DNA of 64,000 nucleotides from positions 1-64,000 of IMG/VR virus record IMGVR_UViG_3300027736_000035; one strand, written 5' to 3'. This DNA comes from a virus. The notes beneath the pieces were generated by a model that had not been told where the DNA came from, searched no databases, and saw only the letters and a program-made list of their open reading frames with translations. A program made the position numbers and the translations under genes. Positions 46,501 through 50,687 of the stretch are shown piece by piece. Within the stretch, counting starts at the first letter, position 1. Every line of letters begins with the position of its first letter.

Positions 46501-46534
46501 CACTGTTGCTGCAAGGTTTTTACGTGGTTTATAA
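31520..46534 (+). CDS. Giant 5004-residue baseplate/tail-fibre protein with FG-GAP propeller
   Basis: 15 kb in one frame, in the gp7 position after gp6. Residues 1-120 carry F-L-P-Q-I-F-Q-T-E-T-N-K-Q-F-L-A-A-T, a start typical of large structural proteins of aquatic T4-like phages. About 216-294 is a cupredoxin-like domain (N-P-T-L-T-L-A-R-G-N-T-Y-V-F ... V-P-Q-D-A-P-D-I-L-Y-Y). About 1430-1660 is Trp-rich (P-Q-Y-T-P-W-E-M-L-G-F). About 2355-3240 holds seven FG-GAP blades. Four W/Y modules resembling carbohydrate-binding family 5/12 are at about 1949, 2974, 4060 and 4348. The last 1000 residues hold repeated beta-sandwich modules (Y-x-V ... I-x-F-x-x-x-P-x-x-G) and a G-T-T-N-F-V-A-I-G-A-G motif near 4440. 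Probably a wedge-attached adhesion apparatus. Whether it is cleaved is unknown. Confidence 0.75.
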   Translation: MATARSVDFLPQIFQTETNKQFLAATLDQLTQEPKFKKTQGFIGRTVGPGVNPNDKYVVESTAVRRDYQLEPGVISLVPDTNTIKNAITYPGINDAVSFSGGDGGRPDRLYQSEYYSWDPFVDFDSFVNFSQYFWLPAGPDAVDVAASTIPTSDNFFVTRENGIYTFSGVAGTDPVIDLVRGGNYTFQIAQNNKETANYRVTNSGISAYLLDGLRNPTLTLARGNTYVFNLVLNGDFPFWIKTAPVTGLEDVYSTGVTRNGARTGLVTFTVPQDAPDILYYASQTQLNMQGTLNIVNGTQGTGPGFWIQAFPGVSGKDPSQPNISSRDVLGVSNNGTDLGTVTFNVPQKTAQSFYYSLTPFGVNSSGALITPVDIICDLSFNQVNNQLVDVFLATYGGIDGTKNLNGRTLVFTQSLTDAEASLWQIKYVTIDLLTYISLSKLADIPVLNKFKARYGINYSNTEWYKKANGIFERIPLLTAAQDTLYYQDGTDPEIFGRIRLIEQTADTTLYIDAILGKKSYTSANGVVFSNGLKVKFVGDVFPTSYASGTLDLTITAAQSGSNYLTTESTANLYVGEKIIFIDSIGGVSPGTYYVQSLAANGTQFSISLQKGGGAYPLQVGSANARAIAVSDLEYYVSGVGTAIELLPVEIFSTPELYVVDANDSTIYVEPGQTDYLTINRASRDRNAWSRSNRWFHSDVINATAKYNNTTAVFDNNYRAKRPIIQFRPNIRLWNMGTDGKNPVDIIDFSQTDAFSNVEGSTGYSVDGYTLIDGSRVIFAADQDQNVKDKIYVVSFIVPDTVAPLIAQPIISLTPAQDGEVLVDQCTVCLYGTTSPGVTFWFDGTTWTEAQQKTAVQQAPLFNIYDTNGYSFGDQSKYQSSTFVGSKLFSYAVGDTSIIDPILQFPLQYLNINNVGDIVFVNNLYKDTFLYVADNASVTLDISSGSVKEYTTRASYRRLIGWQTAATPSQCYQQFKFTYTGTTLKLDVKVDDPVNNTPAIKIYVGSVFQAPSTYSYLTTATTTTITLNKTHVPGDIIEVLALSSQTSSAAFYQVPINLQNNPLNGNSPEFTLGTIRTHYESICENILTVVGPVNGSNNTRDLGNLVPYGLTILQQSSPLTLAGYFLRSPDYNIFASLSFADREYNKYKYQLLDAVTNQTIGFDTISQVLDTAIQSITLGRVESQPFYWSDMLPSGAVYTTTTYTIGYTSTSSFDTVQVYNYRSANYLGMNVYLGEVLLVRDRDYVVATDGPRITVLIDLAVGSTLVLQEYSATYGSFAPNTPTKLGLYPAFVPQVITQRTSNGNVQVTQGHDGSITPLFNDIRDQVLLEFETRIYNNLKLDGNPVPLTIDDVLPGQFRSTGFSYSEITEILNQDFLRYVGANKLDYRTQDFRATNEFTWNYSSTKNKLDNSQNLLGAWRGINRYFYDTEQPQYTPWEMLGFSKKPLWWEDAYGPAPYTGDNLVLWDDLAAGYVADPVAPYFRPKYARPASTGSIAEPQRGGIWGAGPYPSLFPIIPTGDEGQLLSPFNSVMGVYSNAQFQKSWAPGDGGPVEASWWNSSSYPFAVMHVLAVTKPAKFFALFADRDLYRYNEEFGQYLLNDRYRLDANGIEVYGNGVSKASYIDWIVDYNRQSGINSTDELTADLANLDVRLCYRMASFSDKQYIKLYTEKSSPNSTNTTLMIPDESYNLLLYKNQPFDRTDYSAVVVQNVPGGYAVFGYSTSLPYFKVLASRSTGQLRTISSGGATVRVPTFYTNTEVHVPYGFIFANETSVCDFLLSYGELSKQQGITFTNRANGYVLDWNQMCQEFLYWSQQGWGENALLNLNPLAAKLTVTRDQAVVDSIVVQAADNVLLDQNNRELPTRNLNITRIDNTFTCEPLTTQTLSFIDLKYTTYEHMIVLNNQSVFGDLIYQPITGARQNRLILIASNTADWTGQINTPGFILNLNNVEQWSGLKRYTKGQIVKYKNVYWSSLNIVQPSEKFNFNEWVQSDYTQIELGLLPNLANKANQLSNSYNINSANLEQDNDLLSYGLIGFRPRQYMAALNLDDVSQLNVYRQFLGSKGTILSAELFSNANLGKEAADYSIYENWAVLRSVYGANANRSFVELRLDRSYLSSNPSLVQVVVPQQVSSADQQILLGDVWKQSYKLTSPDFLPTTTITPTDIALPTAGYVNLNDADITVFDINDLANIAANLDAIAVGTSIWIAKINDYDWNIYRAQSVPGAVQHVCDNLDGTSRVIFSQSHGLSAGDTLIIKFFDTEVNGVYQVLSVSNLTTVNIAFQFVQKRTVANGLGLGFTLQTMRVAQASDVINLPYANDVVPGAKVWVDNNGDDLWEVIQKQQVFVDSSQISPLLLDAGEQFGVAVAQATARLALFVGSPRYGFGGSAQKGAVYVYVKNSQDQYAPVSPIINADGILTLDRTGVRGYGNAVDFGNQTWAVAGASQSLGPSSETNNGYASVIYRDPALGQPGVNPFINWQLLTLPGTTTSTTPGAGEFGYSVTMSLDERWMYISAPGLNTVYAYGRVDWQDQFVTILGTGTTTQYTIAGTIQINNSSQLKVLIDGQLQTTGYSIDAAFDKVTFTTAPDLGALIKFQRINTQQLDAQTYYDVSQTSTSGSGTGAKFTITRVRGEVGQPGASFGGVGATSAGTGYAVGNTITIAGASFGGTNNIVLTITSIGTGGTLGGFNIAYTPPTLATVFSLNEYFFTAINIYSFSIAVDGVLYRPNIDYTFDTVTQDLTFTGTGPASGTIIIARAQSYFTYVNSITASGLGASDRFGHSIACTTDGRQVVIGTPYSTQNSNAEAGSVYVIDRNVQRFIYGSDGSTVTFTLLGTPAAPVSVIVNNVFLTNQTDSVIGAPNTFYWNGANTVTVNADLQYGDVVEIETNQFAQIQKITQNTVANFSNFGQSVDICSYNCSLYVGVPQSSVQIYKGGVVERDVNQSRIYGTITSTVVNAALTAGNTVRVNNMDVVVPAAWNSLSAYYKNDVVYNLSGSTYTIYVALQDVPAATALTNVSYWSPVTTTTVAASVYVRALAAQINSTVPNVIATVDVSGYLTVSVKNNNSAPAFNKLQVAPGSIGTAFATLAFTTFAFTQTIVSPYPVKYSAFGSSVNIADSATTLVVGAPNGTLYLITVFDDGNTDFDADSTTFITTVINSGAVYTYDYLPSASMSISNPGKFLFGQQINNSEVNALDTFGSTVSYVDGILVAGAPNNDVGDSTANYGRIFLFENPTRTPAWTVIRQQQPVVDVSLLNGVFTYDRITSATTQFFDFFDPLQGKILGAARQNIDYISGIDPANYNIGPSGINGATWWSGHVGEVWWNTSTVRFIDPNQDDITYASRRWGQNFPGSSIDVYQWILSTVPPASYTGPGVPYSTSSYSINTRLNRDGIFATEYYFWVRGITTTAVQEGKTLSVATVAQYIENPRASGITYMAPINASTVALYNAAEYIVASDTVINISFDREATESNVHTEYELIAEGKPDAFLSTNLYRKLQDSFCGVDTFGNNVPDANLSPAERYGVQFRPRQSMFVDRFDALKNYLTRVNAVLARFTISESRSFNLLNSAEPEPSAATGLWNLRVANLEILGFQNIYTVPLGYRYLVVTDSNNRGLWTIYTVIASDQVAGERLLRLSFVQGYNTADYWSYIDWYLPGYNSSTKVLAEVANQAALRTLGLSVGSSVRVTANSQGKWEIYLLTNTGWERVGLQDGTIAFSAELWDYQLGRFGFDIEVFDAQYYDQEPVKETRKIIQAINEELLINDLLIERNLALTLMFNYVLSEFAAPEWLVKTSLIDVDHRIRDLVPYQNYRRDNQEFVIDYIKEVKPYHVQLREFNLRYNGADQYPGSLTDFDVPAYYNTSLTVPQYTSPILLPYEHGSSDVANFSSDLSSNSTVWSAFSYNQWYNNYLLTLTAVNIVNNGTGYTEPPLVIVGNVWTANTAVSINQQLFYVDGNMNNLYTVVANGTTGIIPPTFTTGGTQTDGTAMLVYAGPAATATAVINSLGQVVAINVTSSDAVYRSTPAISFDGGGGVGRDARAYAIITPGLARSFKTTIKYDRFQYFSDVQDWSSSGTYQDGQLVRYDDRVWQAASADSTAVVGPDFSLEDWTPIPARDLTGVNRTMGLYVPGVNQPGLDLPLLIDGVDYPGVQVYGNYFLGTALTDATYASSFTDATLGNTFSSINVDGGEFVGLYEGHAPEELVNGAEFDTLDLRVYTRPGADWNRDGHGFQMTDQRYLYEAAVTDTFSWAGLVENPVNISVVNTTTNLPLSLNVDYTVDWVLQTLTVLTVANGDILSITAYELGGGSQLYRDNFAGTGLQTVIIPVNAAEIISLAIFVNGTLTSGATWTPYVASVDWNQLSSYSFKDVVNINDGSSAETYYRAIKNVPAGIEITNVLYWLEYVPTFESIVNFGTVYNTTDEIALTAFGVSTIDAGYFVIGRQYTITQIGTTNFVAIGAGANTIGTVFTASGVGSGTGQASTTYSWSAPQTQYIVADANFVTFKTTTLTNSVQGSNLANMIVTRNGLRLQPPEGREWISDGSSLSFGLPTRGGYSQSIINATTDVIVWVDEILQQQSIGGVPGTYSVTPYVAANDREVVFNVAPPAGARILITVTTQAGYDLVGNSLQIVGGVNLNDLFAVTTFNDTSQLNPLTLVFNGPVITGVEVVDPFDPLPNDPAYNSQPGSFDYATVNNTQWSFSYSKGAAVYNNQFWLERANVSPSRLWVTLDGYALTNSIDYTVEGEYLILASGAIKPDQIMVITEITNSIVPDAIAFRIFQDMRGVQATYRMTTATTTVLTQPLSATDNIMYVENVSALGHPNLELGVFGVCTVDGERIMYRDVDAATNTIMGLMRGTAGTAAADHLVNAAVYNLSRGNLLQSSYQDYIVSDTSTGDGSTTVFYAPSINVNDFVDSSSEAPAIEVYVGGTRQYAYSDTTATSQYRWFVTDFDPLAVDFVVDNTVYPPLFAPAPNVEVTILVRQGVTWYQRGVTTPSDGVALQDTDTVAARFLRGL
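38582..41242 (+). other. Region encoding seven FG-GAP propeller blades
   Basis: Seven segments follow the FG-GAP pattern F-G-x-x-V ... L-x-V-G-A-P ... G-x-V-Y-x-Y, starting near residues 2360 (Q-F-G-V-A-V), 2421 (G-Y-G-N-A-V), 2493 (F-G-Y-S-V), 2772 (F-G-H-S-I), 2903 (F-G-Q-S-V), 3105 (F-G-S-S-V) and 3193 (F-G-S-T-V). Seven is the number in an integrin-alpha propeller. Other modules are inserted between blades 3 and 4 and between 5 and 6. Calcium-binding D-x-D-x-D loops are partly present (D-D-G-N-T-D-F-D-A-D in blade 6). Confidence 0.7.
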
Positions 46535-46538
46535 ACAA

Positions 46539-46546
46539 GGTAAATA
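46539..46546 (+). promoter_or_regulatory. Putative late promoter, GGTAAATA, near-leaderless
   Basis: GGTAAATA ends 7 bases before the ATG at 46554. The block 46539-46558 matches 19 of 20 bases with the portal promoter/start block on the other strand. No ribosome site is visible in the gap. Confidence 0.5.
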
Positions 46547-46553
46547 AAATATC

Positions 46554-46703
46554 ATGCCAACTACAATGCCAAACAAACCAGCTGCACCAGTACCAGCACC
46601 TAGAGTAAACAAACCCAACGAAAGTGGGTCAATTTCGGTACAAGCACACATGAGGATTTATGATCCCAAAACACAAAAAACCTATGTGGAGGGACGAGCA
46701 TGA
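46554..46703 (+). CDS. Small virion-operon protein, 49 residues
   Basis: 49 residues: a Pro/Ala/Asn-rich start, then S-I-S-V-Q-A-H-M-R-I-Y-D-P-K-T-Q-K-T-Y and V-E-G-R-A at the end. The closing part reads like a single beta-hairpin. It overlaps the next gene by 4 bases (ATGA). The tight coupling and the promoter-like element ahead support a real gene despite the length. Likely a small structural or assembly protein; function unknown. Confidence 0.6.
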   Translation: MPTTMPNKPAAPVPAPRVNKPNESGSISVQAHMRIYDPKTQKTYVEGRA

Positions 46704-47305
46704 TCACTCCCGGACTGTGCAAAATTGAAGGGTTTGTCAAGATTCTTGACCCAAATTCGGGCGAAGTTCTAGTAGATAAAAAGAATGCCATCCATTATGA
46801 AAACATTTCTATTGCCATGGCACAGACCTTGAGCAACAGAGACTTAGGTTATATCTATTTGATGGCATTTGGCAACGGTGGCAGTAGTGTTGATCCCACT
46901 GGAGTGATCACGTACCTGCCCCCAAATACCACAGGACAAAATGCCGATCTTTACAACCAAACTTACCAAAAAGTAGTAGATGATAATTCCGCAGCAGACA
47001 CCGATCCTGAAAACAACAAGATGACAGTGTTACACACATCTGGAAATCTATACACTGATATTTTGGTAAGTTGTTTGTTGGACTATGGCGAACCTCCGAC
47101 TCAGCAGGCCTTTGATAACTCAACTAACTTTAACGGTGAATATGTGTTTGATGAGTTGGGCCTCAAATCTTGGAACGGCTCAACAGACAATCTTCGACTG
47201 ATTACCCATGTGATTTTTCATCCAGTGCAAAAAAGTCTAAATCGGCAAATTCAGATAGACTACACACTGAGAATTCAGACATTGAGTAATATCAATGCTG
47301 TATAA
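46700..47305 (+). CDS. Probable virion structural protein
   Basis: 201 residues. Beta-rich with I-L-D-P-N-S-G-E-V-L-V-D-K-K-N-A-I-H-Y near the N-terminus and Y-I-Y-L-M-A-F-G-N-G-G at about 52-62. Near the end, L-I-T-H-V-I-F-H-P-V-Q-K is followed by I-D-Y-T-L-R-I. This pattern is familiar from baseplate or fibre-associated proteins of aquatic T4-like phages, but no T4 counterpart is assigned. It lies between the giant protein and the fibre gene. Its stop codon is inside the promoter-like element of the next gene. Confidence 0.6.
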   Translation: MITPGLCKIEGFVKILDPNSGEVLVDKKNAIHYENISIAMAQTLSNRDLGYIYLMAFGNGGSSVDPTGVITYLPPNTTGQNADLYNQTYQKVVDDNSAADTDPENNKMTVLHTSGNLYTDILVSCLLDYGEPPTQQAFDNSTNFNGEYVFDELGLKSWNGSTDNLRLITHVIFHPVQKSLNRQIQIDYTLRIQTLSNINAV

Positions 47306-47308
47306 ATA
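47301..47308 (+). promoter_or_regulatory. Putative late promoter, perfect TATAAATA
   Basis: Perfect TATAAATA, 25 bases before the ATG of the fibre gene at 47334, the same spacing as for the tape-measure gene. AACAGGAACAGG between them offers ribosome sites. It overlaps the preceding stop codon (47303-47305). Confidence 0.65.
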
Positions 47309-47333
47309 TTGATAACAGGAACAGGTAATTCAA

Positions 47334-49346
47334 ATGGCATATACAATTAATTTAACTAACGGTACAATTTTTGCTACTGTCAACGATGGCACCGTTAATA
47401 ACGCTAGTAGCATGACGCTGGTGGGCAAAAACTATGCTGGGTATGGTGAATTTTTAGACGAAAACTTTATACACCTGCTGGAAAATAGCGCAAACACCAC
47501 AGCCCCAGCATCACCACTCACAGGACAATTATGGTGGGACAGCACCAATGCATTGATGAAAGTGTATAACGGCACTGCTTTCAAAGTCATGACTGGATCT
47601 ACCAGTTCGGCCAGCGCACCCAGCAATGTTATCACTGGCGATTTATGGTGGGACACAACCAATTCACAATTGAAAATTTACAACGGAGTATCTTGGACTG
47701 TTGTTGGCCCTGCTTACACATCCGCCGAAGGCACAGCCGGTGCCATTCCTGAAACAATCACTGACTCGGGAGCCACTCCGCACTATGTGACCAGTCTGTA
47801 TGTGAACAACACCCGAGTGGCCATTGTGAGTAAAGACGCTAATTTTACTCCATCTGCTCCTACTGTTACCACATTCCCTACCATATACAATGGTATCACT
47901 TTGTACAATACCAGTTCTCCGGTTTATGCAGGAACAGCAACCAATGCACAATTGTTAGACAGCCTAGACAGTACTGATTTCATGCGCGCCACGGCCAACA
48001 CATCAACCACTGGTACATTGGCAGTTTTAAACAATTTTGGATTTACTGTGGGCGCTGCCAATGTCTTTTCGGTAACTACAACTAGCACCGATGCCAACAT
48101 TAGAAGCAACATTTCCAATGGTAATCTGGTAATGCAGGCCAACGTATCTGGTAATATATACAACGTAGCAAGAATAGTGGGCAGCACTGGTGTATTTGCA
48201 GTGTCAAATGCCATGACTGCCGGTACCACTGTGTCGGCTGTGGGCAATGTGTCTGGTGGCAATGTTATCACAGCAGGGCAAGTTACTGCCACTGCCAACA
48301 TCACTGGTGGCAACATTATTTCAGTTGCGGCGGTTTCTGGTGTTTCTTTGGTTTCTTCGGGCAACGTTGACAGTGGCAACTTGCGTACCGCCGGGCAAGT
48401 CAGTGCAACAGGTAATATTACCTCGGCAGCCAATGTAGCAGGTACATATTTCATTGGCAATGGTTCAGCGTTGACAGGATTGAGTCTGGGTGTAAGTGTC
48501 ACCAAGTTTGTGAATGGTACCAGCGAAGGTAATGTTGGTGCCAGCGGCGGCAATATAAACTTCAATGTAGGTGGCGTGAGCAATGTGGTTGTTATTGATA
48601 CTAGTACCTTGTACGCCAATGTGCTCAGCGCACAGAGCATTACCAAATCAGGCAGCAATGCAGTTGGTAATATTGGATCCAGCTCTAGCTTTTTTAACAC
48701 AGTGTTCGGTAATATCTACAATGGTACTGTGATCAGTGTGGCAGGCAACGTCACTGGTGCTAATATCAATACTGGTGGGTTGGTCAGTGCAGGAACAACC
48801 GTAAGTGCCACTGGCAACATCACTGGTGGCAACTTGATCACTGCTGGACTGGTCAGTACCGCCAGCATTACCAAAACTGGTAGCAATGCAGTGGGCAATA
48901 TTGGCAGTTCCAGCAACTATTTTAATCAGGTGTTTGCCACAGCTACCACAGCACTGTATGCTGACGTTGCTGAACGTTTTGCAGCCGATGAAGTGTTAGA
49001 ACCAGGAACTGTGGTTGAACTGGGTGGATCACAAGAAATTACTCGTGCTGTAACTGACCTAAGTGAAAATGTGTTTGGTGTTATCAGCACTAGACCAGCT
49101 TACACAATGAATGGTGGCGCAGGCGAAGATTCAACTCATCCAAAAGTTGCCATGACAGGTCGCGTTCCGGTCAATGTTATTGGTATAATACGCAAAGGCG
49201 ATCGATTGGTAGCCGCAGGAGCAGGCCTGGCAAGAGCAGCTCAGCTGGGCGAAGCCACTGCTTTCAATGTGATTGGGCGCAGCCTGGTAGACAAAACTAC
49301 CACACAACAAGGTACAGTCGAAGCCATTGTGACCATTAAAAACTAA
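47334..49346 (+). CDS. Tail-fibre-like protein with conserved C-terminal domain
   Basis: 670 residues. The N-terminal 170 residues contain two G-x-L-W-W-D-(S/T)-T-N-x-x-(L/M)-K-(V/I)-Y-N-G units. About 290-540 is a repetitive beta-structure with at least five units of the type (V/I)-x-(G/S)-G-N-(V/L/I)-I-T-A-G-x-V and F-I-G-N-G-S-A-L-T-G-L. The last 125 residues, from Y-A-D-V-A-E-R-F (545), form a compact domain with F-G-V-I-S-T-R-P-A-Y and M-T-G-R-V-P-V. This is common at the end of aquatic T4-like fibres and resembles peptidase-G2-type autoproteolytic or trimerising domains. Likely a receptor-binding fibre or its shaft. Confidence 0.72.
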   Translation: MAYTINLTNGTIFATVNDGTVNNASSMTLVGKNYAGYGEFLDENFIHLLENSANTTAPASPLTGQLWWDSTNALMKVYNGTAFKVMTGSTSSASAPSNVITGDLWWDTTNSQLKIYNGVSWTVVGPAYTSAEGTAGAIPETITDSGATPHYVTSLYVNNTRVAIVSKDANFTPSAPTVTTFPTIYNGITLYNTSSPVYAGTATNAQLLDSLDSTDFMRATANTSTTGTLAVLNNFGFTVGAANVFSVTTTSTDANIRSNISNGNLVMQANVSGNIYNVARIVGSTGVFAVSNAMTAGTTVSAVGNVSGGNVITAGQVTATANITGGNIISVAAVSGVSLVSSGNVDSGNLRTAGQVSATGNITSAANVAGTYFIGNGSALTGLSLGVSVTKFVNGTSEGNVGASGGNINFNVGGVSNVVVIDTSTLYANVLSAQSITKSGSNAVGNIGSSSSFFNTVFGNIYNGTVISVAGNVTGANINTGGLVSAGTTVSATGNITGGNLITAGLVSTASITKTGSNAVGNIGSSSNYFNQVFATATTALYADVAERFAADEVLEPGTVVELGGSQEITRAVTDLSENVFGVISTRPAYTMNGGAGEDSTHPKVAMTGRVPVNVIGIIRKGDRLVAAGAGLARAAQLGEATAFNVIGRSLVDKTTTQQGTVEAIVTIKN

Positions 49347-49360
49347 AACAGGAATAGACA

Positions 49361-50326
49361 ATGACTTATTCATCAGGTGGATTAATTGAAGCAACAGACT
49401 ACAATGGGTTTGTTAGCACCACTGCCGGCGCAAATATCAACGATATCTGGGCCACCGGCTCAAGTGATAAAGGATATGGGCAAACTGCGGTGAGTACTGT
49501 TGCTGCTGCTGGCACAGTTTCTGCCACCCAATGGGCCAGTTTGGTCAACACATTGAGCAGTTTAGGCAGCCAGACCAACACAACTATTACTGCAAGATCG
49601 GCACCAACTGCAGGAACCACAATTGCTATCCTGGCAGCACTCAACACCGATCTCACTTCGGTTACCACCAACAGAAACAATGCAGTTGCACAAGGTACAC
49701 AATACACAGGCTGGACCGGAACCAATAGTAAAACTGCTGCCACATCAGGGGCCACCTGGACCATCACATTCACAAACACTGTGACATTTGCTGATTCAAA
49801 TTCAGCTCGTTATTTTTTCAACGGCGGCGGCCTTATTTCTCTACTACCTTCTAAAACTAGTACAGGAGCGACAGGAGATCCACCATGGAATGCCATGGCC
49901 ACAGCCGCTGGTACAATTGTGTTTAGCGGTGCAGCAGCAAGTAAAACAATTGCAGCAGTTGCATACACCGGAACTACCAAAATTGGCGGATCAGGTATAA
50001 ACACCACACTGAGCACAGCCACAGGATATTACGCATTGACTGCCGGCGCAGCCGCTACAATTATTTTCAAACAATTTTCGGCAACTGCTCCTTACACTTC
50101 CAATTTCATACAGCACAGCGTGGCATTAAATGCCGGCGCAAACATACTGACATTTACCACACTATGGTCAGCCAGTGACGGTGACCCAATCACAGGAGGA
50201 ACCGCAGCCGTGGCTGCTACCCCCGGTACTGCACCCTGTACTATTTGTACTTATAAACCTCCTAGTTCCACTTATCTAACCACCGCAAGTTGGGGAACCC
50301 CCACCGTGGCAGCTACCACAGTTTAA
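49361..50326 (+). CDS. Probable virion/fibre-associated protein
   Basis: 321 residues, Thr/Ala/Gly-rich, beta-type. The opening S-S-G-G-L-I-E-A-T-D-Y-N-G-F-V and D-K-G-Y-G-Q-T-A-V (about 43-51), then S-A-T-Q-W-A-S-L-V-N-T-L, are typical of proteins following fibre genes in aquatic phages. Ends in C-T-I-C-T-Y-K-P-P, a possible disulfide or metal pair. AGGAATAG before the ATG is the likely ribosome site. It closes the structural operon, followed at once by a hairpin terminator. Confidence 0.6.
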   Translation: MTYSSGGLIEATDYNGFVSTTAGANINDIWATGSSDKGYGQTAVSTVAAAGTVSATQWASLVNTLSSLGSQTNTTITARSAPTAGTTIAILAALNTDLTSVTTNRNNAVAQGTQYTGWTGTNSKTAATSGATWTITFTNTVTFADSNSARYFFNGGGLISLLPSKTSTGATGDPPWNAMATAAGTIVFSGAAASKTIAAVAYTGTTKIGGSGINTTLSTATGYYALTAGAAATIIFKQFSATAPYTSNFIQHSVALNAGANILTFTTLWSASDGDPITGGTAAVAATPGTAPCTICTYKPPSSTYLTTASWGTPTVAATTV

Positions 50327-50359
50327 TCAAAAGGGCCAATTGGCCCTTTACTTTTGATT
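50325..50359 (+). terminator. Rho-independent-type hairpin terminator
   Basis: The 20-base stretch 50330-50349 is a perfect palindrome (AAAGGGCCAA/TTGGCCCTTT). The outer arms AATCAAAAG and CTTTTGATT extend it. The TTT and TTTT runs after the stem fit termination. It separates the virion operon from the glycosyltransferase/radical SAM operon. Confidence 0.8.
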
Positions 50360-50369
50360 GCATATTGTG

Positions 50370-50375
50370 TATAAT
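50370..50375 (+). promoter_or_regulatory. Possible sigma70-type -10 element TATAAT
   Basis: TATAAT lies 6 bases before the ATG at 50382, right after the terminator. No good -35 box at 17-bp spacing was found (this would fall within the terminator stem). With this spacing the transcript would start at about the ATG, so the first gene would be leaderless. It is not a TAAATA late-type element. Confidence 0.4.
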
Positions 50376-50381
50376 ACATGT

Positions 50382-50687
50382 ATGGACACAGAAGATTTAA
50401 TTGCTCACGCTCGCTCTAGATTCAATCACGAATCAGCCAAACGGTTACTCAGAGAAAAATATCAAGCTCGCATGCTGTTTGCTCACGCCGGAGGCATGTG
50501 GCGTGCTGGTCCTGAGCTGGCGGTATTGCTAGCCACAGTACCTCCGGGCAGTGTAGTAATACTGGACTTGTATGAAAATCCCATCCAGGTCAATTCTGAA
50601 CAACTACGCGACCTGGTCATGCAACGCTGGCAAGAACAGATGAATGCCTGGTTGATAGAACATGAACAAGTGAACAAGCAACGATGA
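50382..50687 (+). CDS. Small conserved-looking hypothetical protein
   Basis: 101 residues from ATG 50382; a TTG at 50358 in frame overlaps the terminator and is unlikely. Contains F-N-H-E-S-A-K-R-L-L-R-E-K-Y-Q-A-R-M and H-A-G-G-M-W-R-A-G-P-E-L, then D-L-Y-E-N-P-I-Q-V and R-W-Q-E-Q-M-N-A-W. This arrangement is familiar from T4-like genomes, but no function is known. It overlaps the next gene by 4 bases and heads the terminal operon. Confidence 0.6.
   Translation: MDTEDLIAHARSRFNHESAKRLLREKYQARMLFAHAGGMWRAGPELAVLLATVPPGSVVILDLYENPIQVNSEQLRDLVMQRWQEQMNAWLIEHEQVNKQR

Noticed and set aside
50370-50377. T4-type late promoter before 50382
   Set aside because: TATAATAC agrees with TATAAATA only over the first five bases; it fits a host -10 box better.
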